Shown here: one piece after another, positions 20,602 to 28,411 of the stretch
How positions within the stretch are numbered: the stretch's first letter is position 1
How the letters are laid out: every line of letters begins with the position of its first letter
DNA from: Ruminococcus sp.
GTDB lineage: Bacteria; Bacillota; Clostridia; Oscillospirales; Ruminococcaceae
NCBI GenBank assembly: GCA_015066705.1
Contig: SVNV01000019.1
Coordinates: forward strand, 1-35,111
DNA: 35,111 nt
Direction of reading: 5' to 3'
The notes under the pieces: model-generated
Database searches by the model: none
Seen by the model: the letters and a program-made list of their open reading frames with translations, nothing else
What the model was told of the DNA's origin: nothing
Made by a program: the position numbers and the translations under genes

Positions 20602-22077
20602 TTATTCCTCTTCGGTTTTTGAAAAGCAAAGACCGAGAAGCAGGAAGAATACAGGTGTTGAAACAACCGCTGAGGTTGAGAACACTCCACAGGCAAGGTA
20701 TCCGATACAGCCTGCGAGACAAGCCGGTCTTGTCCAGTTATCCTTGAGGTTAAAGAAGCCCGAAACTGCCTTTACTCCTCTGATTAAACAGCCTGCAACA
20801 AATCCAAGATAGAAAACCAGTGAAACAACTCCTGTTGAAGCTGCAATATTCAAGTATTCGTTATAAGCTCTGTCTGCCGAGCCTGCGATTTCAATGGTTT
20901 CAGGTATGCCATACATTTTCATACCGATACAGTCAAAGCCCATACCAAAAACGAAATTATCCTTAAGCTGACTGAGAATATCCTTCCAGATATGAGGATA
21001 GATTTTAATTCCGCTTGTTTTGAAGGCAGGACGTGAAAGGAAAAGTCGTGACATAGAGTCCTGAAGAATAATATAACTGTCTTCAAATGCGAAATTCCCC
21101 GTAATATGGAGAATGATAAAAATTACCGTTACGATTCCCACTGAAAAAACAAGTCGCCCCAGAGGGTTTTTAAGAAAAGCCTTTACAAAAAGTCCGTGAC
21201 CCGATTTAATTCTTACAACTTCCAGAACAAAAAGAGTAACCGCAACAACACAAAGTCCCGTAACAGCTGCGATATTTTTTGTGAGCAGACAGGCTGTTGC
21301 TGAAATAACGCCCGAAGCTGCGAAAAATACGGAAAGCTTTTTATTCTGGCTGTACATAAATCCGCACACGCCGATTGCTGTTGCCATAGTAAGGAGAGAA
21401 GCAAGTGCGTAAGGTGAAGTAGCAAAGCCGTTTGCGATATAATGCTCAGAAACAGCACCCGCCACCTCGTATTTCTCGCCGAAAAATGTCGGAAGAAGCT
21501 TAAAAGTAGCTTCAAAGCTCTGGAAAATTCCCACAACAGAGTGAAAAAGTGCAACAGCGACAATGACGAACAGAAGCTTTTCCTTATATTTCTTATCGGT
21601 AAGCTGGCTTGCTACTGCAAAAAATCCACAATAGGAAAGAAAAGCAACAAGTCCCTCAAAACGTCCGTGGCTTCCGAAAATTGCAACATTCACGTCATAT
21701 GCCAAAAAAGTAGAAACAGCACACATAAGTACAAATCCGCCAAGAAGAACCATCGGCAGGTTTTCCTTAGCCTTGAAATATCCTTTAGAAGCAGAAATCA
21801 CCAGAAAGAGAAATCCGAAAAAGCCAAAAGCCATAAGTACAATAGCAGAATATTTCAGAAAGTCGATAGCGATAGTTGTTCTTATAGCAACAGTAGTTGC
21901 CTCTTCAATACCGCCCGAAACAAAATCGTTTCCCTTTTTAAGATAGTATGGGAGACAGCTAAGTCCGACGCCTATGGTAGCAAGTGCCATAAAGACAAAG
22001 CAAAGCTTCATAAAGCCTTCTTTTGTCATATTGACAATAAAGTCTGTTTTTGTATTTTTTGTAATTCTTTTTGGCAT
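20602..22077 (-). CDS. O-antigen ligase-like polytopic membrane protein
   Basis: The 491-residue product has about a dozen hydrophobic segments and a large external loop near 325-410. The motif DRAYNEYLNIAASTGVVSLVFYLGF in that region is characteristic of the Wzy/WaaL O-antigen ligase or polymerase superfamily, which transfers or joins lipid-linked glycans on the outer face of the membrane. In a Gram-positive cell the likely role is in capsule, teichoic or exopolysaccharide assembly, or protein glycosylation, but no sugar gene lies nearby. The ATG follows TAAGGAG. It heads a three-gene operon with the DtxR-family regulator and the Cys-rich protein, which is an odd combination. Confidence 0.78.
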   Translation of the reverse strand: MPKRITKNTKTDFIVNMTKEGFMKLCFVFMALATIGVGLSCLPYYLKKGNDFVSGGIEEATTVAIRTTIAIDFLKYSAIVLMAFGFFGFLFLVISASKGYFKAKENLPMVLLGGFVLMCAVSTFLAYDVNVAIFGSHGRFEGLVAFLSYCGFFAVASQLTDKKYKEKLLFVIVAVALFHSVVGIFQSFEATFKLLPTFFGEKYEVAGAVSEHYIANGFATSPYALASLLTMATAIGVCGFMYSQNKKLSVFFAASGVISATACLLTKNIAAVTGLCVVAVTLFVLEVVRIKSGHGLFVKAFLKNPLGRLVFSVGIVTVIFIILHITGNFAFEDSYIILQDSMSRLFLSRPAFKTSGIKIYPHIWKDILSQLKDNFVFGMGFDCIGMKMYGIPETIEIAGSADRAYNEYLNIAASTGVVSLVFYLGFVAGCLIRGVKAVSGFFNLKDNWTRPACLAGCIGYLACGVFSTSAVVSTPVFFLLLGLCFSKTEEE

Positions 22078-22143
22078 AAAATCTCTCCTTAAAGAAAAAA
22101 TCTATATATAAATCTCTTTATTTTCTGACTTTAAATAACGAAT

Positions 22144-22209
22144 AATCCCGCAGTTTTATGAAACAGCGGGATTTACGTTTACAGGGCATATATTTTCTAT
22201 ATGCCCTGT
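22144..22209 (-). terminator. Two hairpins downstream of rny
   Basis: ACAGGGCATATA (22181-22192) pairs perfectly with TATATGCCCTGT (22198-22209). A second stem, AATCCCGC / GCGGGATT, spans 22144-22173. Both lie just after rny on the minus strand. T-runs are short, so termination efficiency is uncertain. Confidence 0.6.
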
Positions 22210-22229
22210 TTAATATTGCTTTGGGTATA

Positions 22230-23795
22230 TTACTTAGCGTATTCAACCGCTCTGCTTTCTCTGATAAGATTAACTTTAATCTGTCCCGGATAGTCCATTT
22301 CATCTTCGATTCTCTTTGCAATTTCTCTTGCAACAAGAGTCATCTTTTCATCATTTATCTTTTCAGGCTGAATCATAATTCTTACCTCACGACCTGCCTG
22401 GATTGCAAATGATTTTTCAACCCCGTCGTAAGATGTACAGATTTCTTCCAGCTTCTGCAAACGTTTGATATAGTTTTCGTAATTTTCGCTTCTTGCAGCA
22501 GGTCTTGCTGCTGAAATAGCGTCGGCTGCCTGAACAAGTGCTGCTATTACAGTTCTTGTTTCTACGTCGCCGTGGTGTGCTTCAATAGCGTGAATAACAT
22601 CGGCGTTTTCTTTATATTTCTTACATACATCTACGCCAATCTGAACGTGTGAGCCTTCGATTTCATAGCTCAACGCCTTTCCGATATCGTGGAGAAGTCC
22701 CGCTCTTCTTGCGAGATTTGCATCTACTCCAAGTTCTGATGCCATCATTCCTGCAAGGTGTGCAACCTCGATTGAATGATTAAGAACATTCTGTCGGTAG
22801 CTTGTTCTGAATCTTAAGCGACCGATAAGCTTAACCAGCTCGTGGTTAAGTCCGTGTACATTGGTTTCAAGCACAGCTCGTTCGCCTTCCTGCTTGATTT
22901 TAAGCTCAACCTCTCGTCTTGCCTTGTCAACCATTTCCTCAATTCTTGTCGGATGAATTCTTCCGTCCTGAATGAGTTTTTCAAGTGCAATTCTTGCAAT
23001 TTCTCTTCTTACCTGGTCAAAGCAAGAAAGTGTAATTGCTTCAGGAGTGTCGTCAATTATCAGGTCTACGCCTGTAAGTGTCTCGATTGTTCTGATGTTT
23101 CTACCCTCACGACCAATGATTCTTCCCTTCATTTCGTCGTTCGGAAGCGGTACAACAGAAACCGCTGTTTCGCTTACCTGGTCGGCAGCGCATCTTGCTA
23201 TTGCAAGTGAAATATACTGTCTTGCCTTATCCTCACATTCTTCCTTGAGCTGTGACTCAAAGCCTGCAATCTTAACAGCCTTATCGTGTACAAGCTCTTC
23301 TTCAAGAGATTTAAGCAGGTATTCCTTTGCCTGTTCTCTTGAAAACTCCGAAATTCTTTCAAGCATTTCAAGCTGGCTGTTTTTAATTCTGTCAGCCTCG
23401 CTGAGTTTTTCCTCAACTGTCTTCAGCTTGCCCTGGAGAACTTCTTCCTTCTTTTCGACGTTATCAATCTTTCTGTCAAGAGATTCCTCTTTCTGCTGTA
23501 AACGTCTTTCCTGTCTTGAAACCTCAGAACGTCTTTCTTTAAGTTCCTTTTCAACTTCGCTTCGGGTCTTATGAATTTCGTCCTTGGCTTCGATGAGAGC
23601 TTCTTTTTTCATACTCTCGGCTTCTTTTTTTGCGTCTTCAACAATTCGCTGTGCTTCGGTTTCGGCAGAGCCTATTGTAACCTCAGCTGTTTTTCTTCTA
23701 TATTTAATGCCCATTCTAAACAGAATAAATCCGCTTATAACAGCACCGATTATAAAAGCAATGACACTCAGCAAAATAGCTAATTCCAGTTCCAT
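22230..23795 (-). CDS. rny: Ribonuclease Y
   Basis: RNase Y is a membrane-anchored endoribonuclease that starts mRNA decay in Firmicutes. The 521-residue product has one N-terminal membrane segment (about 5-27), a long charged coiled coil to about 180, a KH domain with [15 protein letters not shown], and an HD domain with [10 protein letters not shown] and the metal-binding LLHDIGKAL. The C-terminal [14 protein letters not shown] is typical. The ATG at 23795 lies downstream of AAAGGAGGAAGG. A single-gene unit is likely, with its own promoter about 105 bases upstream and hairpins after it. Confidence 0.98.
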   Translation of the reverse strand: MELELAILLSVIAFIIGAVISGFILFRMGIKYRRKTAEVTIGSAETEAQRIVEDAKKEAESMKKEALIEAKDEIHKTRSEVEKELKERRSEVSRQERRLQQKEESLDRKIDNVEKKEEVLQGKLKTVEEKLSEADRIKNSQLEMLERISEFSREQAKEYLLKSLEEELVHDKAVKIAGFESQLKEECEDKARQYISLAIARCAADQVSETAVSVVPLPNDEMKGRIIGREGRNIRTIETLTGVDLIIDDTPEAITLSCFDQVRREIARIALEKLIQDGRIHPTRIEEMVDKARREVELKIKQEGERAVLETNVHGLNHELVKLIGRLRFRTSYRQNVLNHSIEVAHLAGMMASELGVDANLARRAGLLHDIGKALSYEIEGSHVQIGVDVCKKYKENADVIHAIEAHHGDVETRTVIAALVQAADAISAARPAARSENYENYIKRLQKLEEICTSYDGVEKSFAIQAGREVRIMIQPEKINDEKMTLVAREIAKRIEDEMDYPGQIKVNLIRESRAVEYAK

Positions 23796-23898
23796 CGGTT
23801 TAGCCTTCCTCCTTTATTTTAAATTGTAAAGTTTCAAACCGTCGGTAGTATCCGACAGTGCATAAAATGCAAATCATACAATAAACATGTATATTATT

Positions 23899-23927
23899 AT
23901 TTTATAACATTTCCCTCTTTCTGTCAA
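23899..23927 (-). promoter_or_regulatory. Promoter of rny
   Basis: On the minus strand TTGACA (23922-23927) and TAAAAT (23899-23904) are 17 bases apart, upstream of rny. Confidence 0.65.
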
Positions 23928-24081
23928 GTGAAATTCAGCTAAATTAACAAAAATTCACAGTTTTTTATAACAAAATATCTAACATATAACGACACGCCGC
24001 AGCCGGCAGATGAGGGTCCTCAACCCCGCAAGCTTTGAAAAGCTTGACCAAACTTTTTAAAATTTGGCAGATAACAAAAAA

Positions 24082-24112
24082 GAGTAGGATTTCTCCTACT
24101 CTTAATTTTTTT
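24082..24112 (-). terminator. Bidirectional terminator after serA
   Basis: GAGTAGGA and TCCTACTC form an 8-bp stem with A- and T-runs on either side. It lies about 80 bases after the serA stop codon and is part of repeat E6. Confidence 0.75.
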
Positions 24113-24163
24113 AAATTCGTTGCCGAAGGCAACACCTTAATTGTCCATTGTCCATTGTCAATT

Positions 24164-24186
24164 TAATCAAACGTGCCGTTTGATTA
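24164..24186 (-). other. Stop-codon hairpin of serA
   Basis: On the minus strand TAATCAAACG begins exactly with the UAA stop codon and pairs perfectly over 10 bp with CGTTTGATTA across a three-base GCA loop. AATTGACAATGG, a terminal-repeat-like string, follows at once. Confidence 0.72.
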
Positions 24187-25329
24187 GATTACTCTTACAC
24201 CTACAACGCCTTCGATAGCCTTGATAGCGTCAACGTCAACATCGCCGTTTACGTCGAGCATTGTGTAAGCCCAGTCCTTCTTTGACTTGTTTACGAGGTT
24301 TTCAACGTTACCCTTAACAGCACCTGTAACCTGTGTGATTACTGCAGGAATATTCTTGTGGAGCACGCAAACGAGTGCGTTTCCTGTCTTAGCAAGCTCA
24401 GCGTTAGGGAAGTTTACGCTGTTCTTGATTGTTCCTCTTTCGATGTATTCGATAAGTTCATCAGCAGCCATAACTGCACAGTTGTCTTCTGATTCTTCTG
24501 AAGAAGCACCGAGGTGTGGGATAGCAACGATATTGTCAACACCAAGAACTTCATCGCTTGGGAAGTCAACAACGTATCTTGCAACCTTACCTGAATTTAC
24601 AGCTTCAACAATGTCAGCACCGTTAACAAGCTCGCCTCTTGCGAAGTTAAGGAGTCTTACTCCGTCCTTACAGAGTGCAAGTGTATCCTTGTTGATTGTG
24701 TTCTTTGTTTCAGCGTTGTATGGGAGGTGGAGTGAAATGTAATCACTGTTTGCATAAATGTCGTTGATGTTAGCAGTAACCTTAACCTGTGGCTTGAGGC
24801 TGAGTGCAGCGCCAACAGAGAGGAATGGGTCATAACCGATAACGTTCATACCGAGAGAAATAGCAATGTTAGCGAGCTTTCCGCCGATAGCGCCAAGACC
24901 GATAAGACCGAGAGTCTTGCCCATAATTTCGCAACCTGCGAAATTGCTCTTGCCCTTTTCAACCATCTTTCCTACTTCGTCGCCGTTGCCCTTGAGAGTC
25001 TGAGCCCAGTTGATAGCCTCGTTTACCTTTCTTGAAGCAAGGAGAAGTCCGCAGATAGCAAGCTCCTTAACAGCGTTTGCGTTAGCACCAGGTGTGTTGA
25101 AAACAACGATACCCTTTTCAGCACAGTCTTCAACAGGAATATTGTTTACGCCTGCGCCTGCTCTTGCGATAGCAAGGAGGTTAGGAGCAAATTCCATATC
25201 GTGCATCTTAGCTGAACGCACCATAATTGCGTCAGGTGTTGCGCAATCGTCAGTAATTGTGTACTTAGCAGTATCAAACTTGTTTGTTCCGATAGCTGCA
25301 ATCTTATTGAGTGTAAGAATATTATACAT
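24184..25329 (-). CDS. serA: D-3-phosphoglycerate dehydrogenase
   Basis: SerA oxidises 3-phosphoglycerate with NAD, the first step of serine synthesis. The 381-residue product has the NAD-binding GLIGLGAIGG at 141-150 and the catalytic triad typical of D-2-hydroxyacid dehydrogenases: Arg231 in NFARGELV, Glu260 near FPSDEV and His272 in IPHLGASSEES. A C-terminal ACT-like domain (about 315-381) ends in DAIKAIEGVVGVRVI and may sense serine. The ATG at 25329 follows AAAGG. It lies about 200 bases after serC in the same direction but has its own promoter, with a CIRCE-like palindrome in the leader. Confidence 0.96.
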   Translation of the reverse strand: MYNILTLNKIAAIGTNKFDTAKYTITDDCATPDAIMVRSAKMHDMEFAPNLLAIARAGAGVNNIPVEDCAEKGIVVFNTPGANANAVKELAICGLLLASRKVNEAINWAQTLKGNGDEVGKMVEKGKSNFAGCEIMGKTLGLIGLGAIGGKLANIAISLGMNVIGYDPFLSVGAALSLKPQVKVTANINDIYANSDYISLHLPYNAETKNTINKDTLALCKDGVRLLNFARGELVNGADIVEAVNSGKVARYVVDFPSDEVLGVDNIVAIPHLGASSEESEDNCAVMAADELIEYIERGTIKNSVNFPNAELAKTGNALVCVLHKNIPAVITQVTGAVKGNVENLVNKSKKDWAYTMLDVNGDVDVDAIKAIEGVVGVRVI

Positions 25330-25364
25330 CGTAATAACAACCTTTCATATTATTTTTTTAAAAC

Positions 25365-25392
25365 TTAACACTCCCATTTTTGAGAGTGTTAA
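25365..25392 (-). promoter_or_regulatory. CIRCE-like palindrome or hairpin in the serA leader
   Basis: TTAACACTC (25365-25373) and GAGTGTTAA (25384-25392) flank a ten-base spacer, and one more base pair extends the stem at each end. It differs from CIRCE (TTAGCACTC-N9-GAGTGCTAA) by one symmetric base change and one spacer base. It could be an operator for HrcA or another repressor. In the minus-strand RNA it is also a 10-bp stem followed by TTTT, so it could be a terminator or attenuator. Confidence 0.5.
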
Positions 25393-25406
25393 GATAAGTG
25401 TTTTTT

Positions 25407-25435
25407 ATTATAAGCCTTATGTCCACTCTATTTAA
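25407..25435 (-). promoter_or_regulatory. Candidate promoter of serA
   Basis: On the minus strand TTAAAT (25430-25435) and a perfect TATAAT (25407-25412) are 17 bases apart. The CIRCE-like palindrome starts about 14 bases downstream of the -10. Confidence 0.55.
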
Positions 25436-25529
25436 GGCGAACATTAAGTGAGCCGATAACCGCCGTCACTCAAAGGCATTGACCTTCGCAAATGAGTAAA
25501 AAGGCGAGGTCGGTAAAACCGTTAGGGTT
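25415..25529. repeat. Repeat E7 (G module) after serC
   Basis: This copy runs ATTTAAGGCGAACATTAAGTG, GATAACCGCCGTCACTC, AAAGGCATTGACCTTCGCAAA and GGCGAGGTCGG up to the serC stop-codon hairpin. The same order is seen at 34845-34933 and, with more changes, after lexA and at 27040-27125. Confidence 0.7.
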
Positions 25530-25532
25530 TTA
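25514..25532 (-). other. Stop-codon hairpin of serC
   Basis: On the minus strand TAAAACC begins exactly with the UAA stop codon and pairs perfectly with GGTTTTA across a five-base CTAAC loop. The G module follows. Confidence 0.65.
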
Positions 25533-26609
25533 GTTGTCCTCTTCGAACTTCTTCATGAATGCAACAAGCTTTTCAACGCCTTCGATTGGCATAGCGTTGT
25601 AGATTGAAGCACGCATACCACCAACTGAACGGTGTCCCTTGAGGTTTTCAAAGCCAGCAGCCTTAGATTCCTTGATGAACTTAGCATCGAGCTCGTCGTT
25701 GCCTGTTACGAATGGAACGTTCATAAGGCTTCTGTCCTTCTTGTCAACAGTACCCTTGAACATCTTGCTCTGGTCGAGGAAATCATAAAGGATAGCAGCC
25801 TTCTTTTCGTTATGAATCTTCATAGCCTCAAGACCGCCCATCTTCTTAATCCACTTGAATACCTTACCGCAGATGTAGATACCGTAGCAAGGAGGTGTGT
25901 TGTAGAGTGAGTCATTGTCAGCCTGTGTCTTCCACTTGAGCATTGTTGGTGTGCCTGGGAGAACGTCGTCTGTAATGAGGTCTTCTCTTACGATTGCAAT
26001 AACAACACCGGCAGGGCCTACGTTCTTCTGAACACCGCCGTAAATTACAGCGTACTTAGAAACGTCAACCGGTTCTGAAAGGAAGCATGATGAAACGTCA
26101 GCTACAAGGTCCTTACCCTTTGTATCAGGGAGCTCCCAGAACTTTGTTCCGTAGATTGTATTGTTTTCGCAGATATATACGTAGTCTGCATCTTCAGGAA
26201 TATCGAGATTTGAGCAGTCAGGAATGTAAGAGAATGTCTTATCAGCTGATGAAGCTACTGCTACTGCTTCGCCGTACATCTGAGCTTCCTGATAAGCCTT
26301 CTTAGCCCACTGACCTGTGATTATGTAAGCAGCCTTCTTGTTCTTCATAAGGTTCATTGGTACTGCAGCAAACTGCTGTGATGCACCACCCTGAAGGAAA
26401 AGCACCTTATAGTTGTCAGGAATATTCATGATATCACGAAGGTCCTGTTCAGCCTCCTTGATAATTGTGTCGTATGCCTTTGAACGGTGTGACATTTCCA
26501 TTACGGACATTCCTGTGCCCTTGTAATCAAGCATTTCGTCAGCTGCTTCGATGAGAACTTCCTCAGGGAGAACAGCTGGGCCTGCACTAAAATTATAAAC
26601 TCTGCCCAT
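25530..26609 (-). CDS. serC: Phosphoserine aminotransferase
   Basis: SerC is a PLP enzyme that converts 3-phosphohydroxypyruvate to phosphoserine. The 360-residue product begins MGRVYNFSAGPAVLPEEVL, has FLQGGASQQFAAVPMNL for phosphate binding, and carries the PLP lysine Lys195 in YGGVQKNVGPAG. The C-terminal GHRSVGGMRASIYNAMP is diagnostic. The ATG at 26609 follows GGAGG by nine bases; an upstream reading to 26678 has no ribosome binding site and runs into the -10 region. serA is next in the same direction. No serB was seen. Confidence 0.97.
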   Translation of the reverse strand: MGRVYNFSAGPAVLPEEVLIEAADEMLDYKGTGMSVMEMSHRSKAYDTIIKEAEQDLRDIMNIPDNYKVLFLQGGASQQFAAVPMNLMKNKKAAYIITGQWAKKAYQEAQMYGEAVAVASSADKTFSYIPDCSNLDIPEDADYVYICENNTIYGTKFWELPDTKGKDLVADVSSCFLSEPVDVSKYAVIYGGVQKNVGPAGVVIAIVREDLITDDVLPGTPTMLKWKTQADNDSLYNTPPCYGIYICGKVFKWIKKMGGLEAMKIHNEKKAAILYDFLDQSKMFKGTVDKKDRSLMNVPFVTGNDELDAKFIKESKAAGFENLKGHRSVGGMRASIYNAMPIEGVEKLVAFMKKFEEDN

Positions 26610-26684
26610 TGTAAATAACCTCCAAAATTTATTGTAAAAAATTGTTGCTTTTACCCTTCGTTCAAGTAAAAAGCTCATAGAATA

Positions 26685-26713
26685 ATTATATAACTTTCTT
26701 TTAAATAAGTCAA
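26685..26713 (-). promoter_or_regulatory. Promoter of serC
   Basis: On the minus strand TTGACT (26708-26713) and TATAAT (26685-26690) are 17 bases apart. Confidence 0.75.
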
Positions 26714-26996
26714 TAGAATTTGAGAAAAAATTAACATACTTTTTGTCTTATTTACAGTAGTTTGTAAGGGCGTGGTGGTTATTGAGTTTACTTTTGCATT
26801 CAAGTTAAAAAGTATTGCCAAAAACGTACTACCAGCACCTTTTTGAGGAAAGTTTTGTCTAATCACCCAAAACGCTTTGTGGTATTGGGGGATTCCGCCC
26901 GTTGCGACGGGCGATGAGGGCTTTGACCCTCAACCCCACAAGCCTTTTGAAAAAGGCTTGACCTAAAACTTTTAATCTTTGGCAGGTAATAAAAAA

Positions 26997-27016
26997 GAGC
27001 AGGATTTCTCCTACTC
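26997..27016 (-). terminator. Terminator after the DUF4317 gene
   Basis: GAGCAGGA and TCCTACTC form the stem. The pair that is C-A in plus-strand RNA is a U-G wobble in minus-strand RNA, so the hairpin is intact for the minus-strand gene it follows. T-rich flanks on both sides. Confidence 0.7.
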
Positions 27017-27158
27017 TTAATTTTTGTCTTTATAAACTTTTTGCCCTCACTTTTTAAGCAGAGCTTTAGCGAGGCGATAACACCCGAGCACTCAAAACTC
27101 CGACATTTCTCAAATGAAATGCGAGGGTAGGAGGATGCAAACGTCACGTTTGCAACTG

Positions 27159-28283
27159 TCAATTTACATTGAGTCCGTTTACAACTATGTCAGGGTCTTC
27201 GAGGTCGATGATAAGACAGCGTTTTCCGTCGATAGTCTGGGTTTTTACCTTGGAAAGCCCGTCTTTTTTGATATTAACCGTCACGCTTGGTACAGCAACA
27301 ACTGTTCTGTTCTCCACAAGGTTCGAGGCTCTCATTACAGTTTCGCCTACGATGTTTTCGTAAACCTTGTCAAGGGTTTCCAGCTTTTCGTCGCTTACAC
27401 CGGATTCAGAAAGAATTCTCGTCAGTCTTTCCTTATCGATAACAGGAGGCTCGGTGTCGTCCTGATTCTGTGCCACAACCTCAGAAATTTTCTCATTTAC
27501 CGAGGTTACAACCTCAAAATTAAGCTCGTCGCCTACAACGTTATTCATAACGCTCTGGAAGGTAACTCTTTCGTCGTTGTAGGTAGAAATAAATCTACAG
27601 CCCAGCACCTCGTTTATGATGGAAATATTGGGAGCTTTAGGCTTTCTGGTGTAATACATAACGTGGTTTACATCTGCTCCGCCCTCGCTGAATGCCGGGA
27701 ATACAAAGCCGTCGGTAGGATTTTCACCAACAACACGGTCGTTTGTGGGCTTTCTTGTGATGACATTTTCGTCCTCGTCGTAAACAAGCCCGTCAATGCG
27801 GATTTCCACAGGACATACGGCTGTTACTATGAAATTATAGTTGTGGTCGGAGTCGTCAAGCGCCTCGCCGTCCTTGGTTTTCTTAAAAACTGAATATGAG
27901 CAGTATCCGATAAATACTGCATATGTAGAAAGATAATCCATCTTTTTGGTGATGTGTTCGAGAAGTGCGTCGGCTTTTTCGTCGTCCTCAAGCTTTGTTC
28001 TGGTAGCCTCGTAAAGAATGTTCTGCGTGCCTCCCGGAGCGTACGCAGGATTAGGAAAAGCGTATTCAAGCAGGTTTTTTGAAACCTTTCCGCTGAAAAC
28101 CTTTCTTAAGGATTTCATAATCAGCTCGGCTTCGCTTTCTTCGATTATGTTGAAATTCTTTGAGGCTTTGTATTTGATGTTTTTTTCTGCATCAACAAAG
28201 GCAGTAACTACCTTTCCTATGTTGAAAAATCCGTCCTCCTCGGTGAAATGTCTTTTGATTTCCGAAACTTCCTTTTTGTTCAT
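27159..28283 (-). CDS. DUF4317 family protein of unknown function
   Basis: The 374-residue product is soluble, with no signal peptide or membrane segment, and starts MNKKEVSEIKRHFTEEDGFF. It resembles the DUF4317 family known mainly from Clostridia, whose role is unknown. Visible features are an acidic middle part, SYSVFKKTKDGEALDD, and a C-terminal half with VTFQSVMNNVVGDELNFEVV. No catalytic motif is recognised. It has a good ribosome binding site (CAAGGAG) and its own promoter, and appears to be monocistronic. Its last codon and stop (AAT TGA) lie in the string AATTGACAGTTG, which matches the terminal inverted repeat of the intergenic elements. Confidence 0.72.
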   Translation of the reverse strand: MNKKEVSEIKRHFTEEDGFFNIGKVVTAFVDAEKNIKYKASKNFNIIEESEAELIMKSLRKVFSGKVSKNLLEYAFPNPAYAPGGTQNILYEATRTKLEDDEKADALLEHITKKMDYLSTYAVFIGYCSYSVFKKTKDGEALDDSDHNYNFIVTAVCPVEIRIDGLVYDEDENVITRKPTNDRVVGENPTDGFVFPAFSEGGADVNHVMYYTRKPKAPNISIINEVLGCRFISTYNDERVTFQSVMNNVVGDELNFEVVTSVNEKISEVVAQNQDDTEPPVIDKERLTRILSESGVSDEKLETLDKVYENIVGETVMRASNLVENRTVVAVPSVTVNIKKDGLSKVKTQTIDGKRCLIIDLEDPDIVVNGLNVN

Positions 28284-28315
28284 AAAAAACTCCTTGATTA
28301 AATAAAACTAAAAAC

Positions 28316-28344
28316 AGTATAACACATTTTTCTACAAATTTCAA
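28316..28344 (-). promoter_or_regulatory. Promoter of the DUF4317 gene
   Basis: On the minus strand TTGAAA (28339-28344) and TATACT (28316-28321) are 17 bases apart. Confidence 0.65.
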
Positions 28345-28378
28345 ATGTCAGAAGTGATGCGTTTTCTGTCAAACAAAA

Positions 28379-28401
28379 AGCGTACGGATTTTCCATACGC
28401 T
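28379..28401 (-). terminator. Terminator of the response regulator-kinase-protease operon
   Basis: AGCGTACGGA and TCCATACGCT match the stem at 14648 and 34334 except for one base. The change gives a C-A mismatch in plus-strand RNA but a U-G pair in minus-strand RNA, and a T-run follows on the minus strand. Confidence 0.8.
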
Positions 28402-28411
28402 TTTATTTTTA

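Larger units (their letters stand above)
23796..24183. repeat. rny promoter region and mosaic repeat E6 after serA
   Basis: The right-hand neighbour serA ends here and rny starts here, both on the minus strand. Bases 23796-23990 are an AT-rich promoter region for rny. From about 24000 to 24163 there is a repeat mosaic: GCCGGCAGATGAGGG, a GA-loop hairpin CAAGCTTT / AAAGCTTG (24029-24046), GACCAAACTTTTTA, a GAGTAGGA terminator (24082-24101), a GTTGCC-GAA-GGCAAC hairpin and TTGTC-CATTGTC end repeats. The last 110 bases closely match the right half of the element before guaB. Confidence 0.7.
26610..27158. repeat. serC promoter region and mosaic repeat E8 after the DUF4317 gene
   Basis: Bases 26610-26760 hold the serC leader and promoter. 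From about 26815 the repeat starts: AAAACGTACTACCAGCACCTTTTTGAGG, then AACGCTTTGTGGTATTGGGGG, a GCCCGT / ACGGGC hairpin, GATGAGGGCTTTGACCCTCAA, a GA-loop hairpin (26939-26960), GACCTAAAACTTTTAAT and a terminator (26997-27016). Next comes a diverged G module (27040-27125) and a TGCAAACGT / ACGTTTGCA palindrome (27136-27154). Compared with E2 and E9 it lacks the GGAACC-hairpin block, as if that block had been deleted or never gained. No gene is seen. Confidence 0.72.

Noticed and set aside
20602-22077. SpoVE/RodA-type (SEDS) glycosyltransferase instead of an O-antigen ligase.
   Set aside because: The characteristic external-loop motif NEYLNIAASTGVVSL fits the Wzy/WaaL type; SEDS signature residues were not found.
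25330-25440. Possible serine T-box upstream of serA.
   Set aside because: No T-box sequence or specifier loop was found; only the CIRCE-like stem is present.
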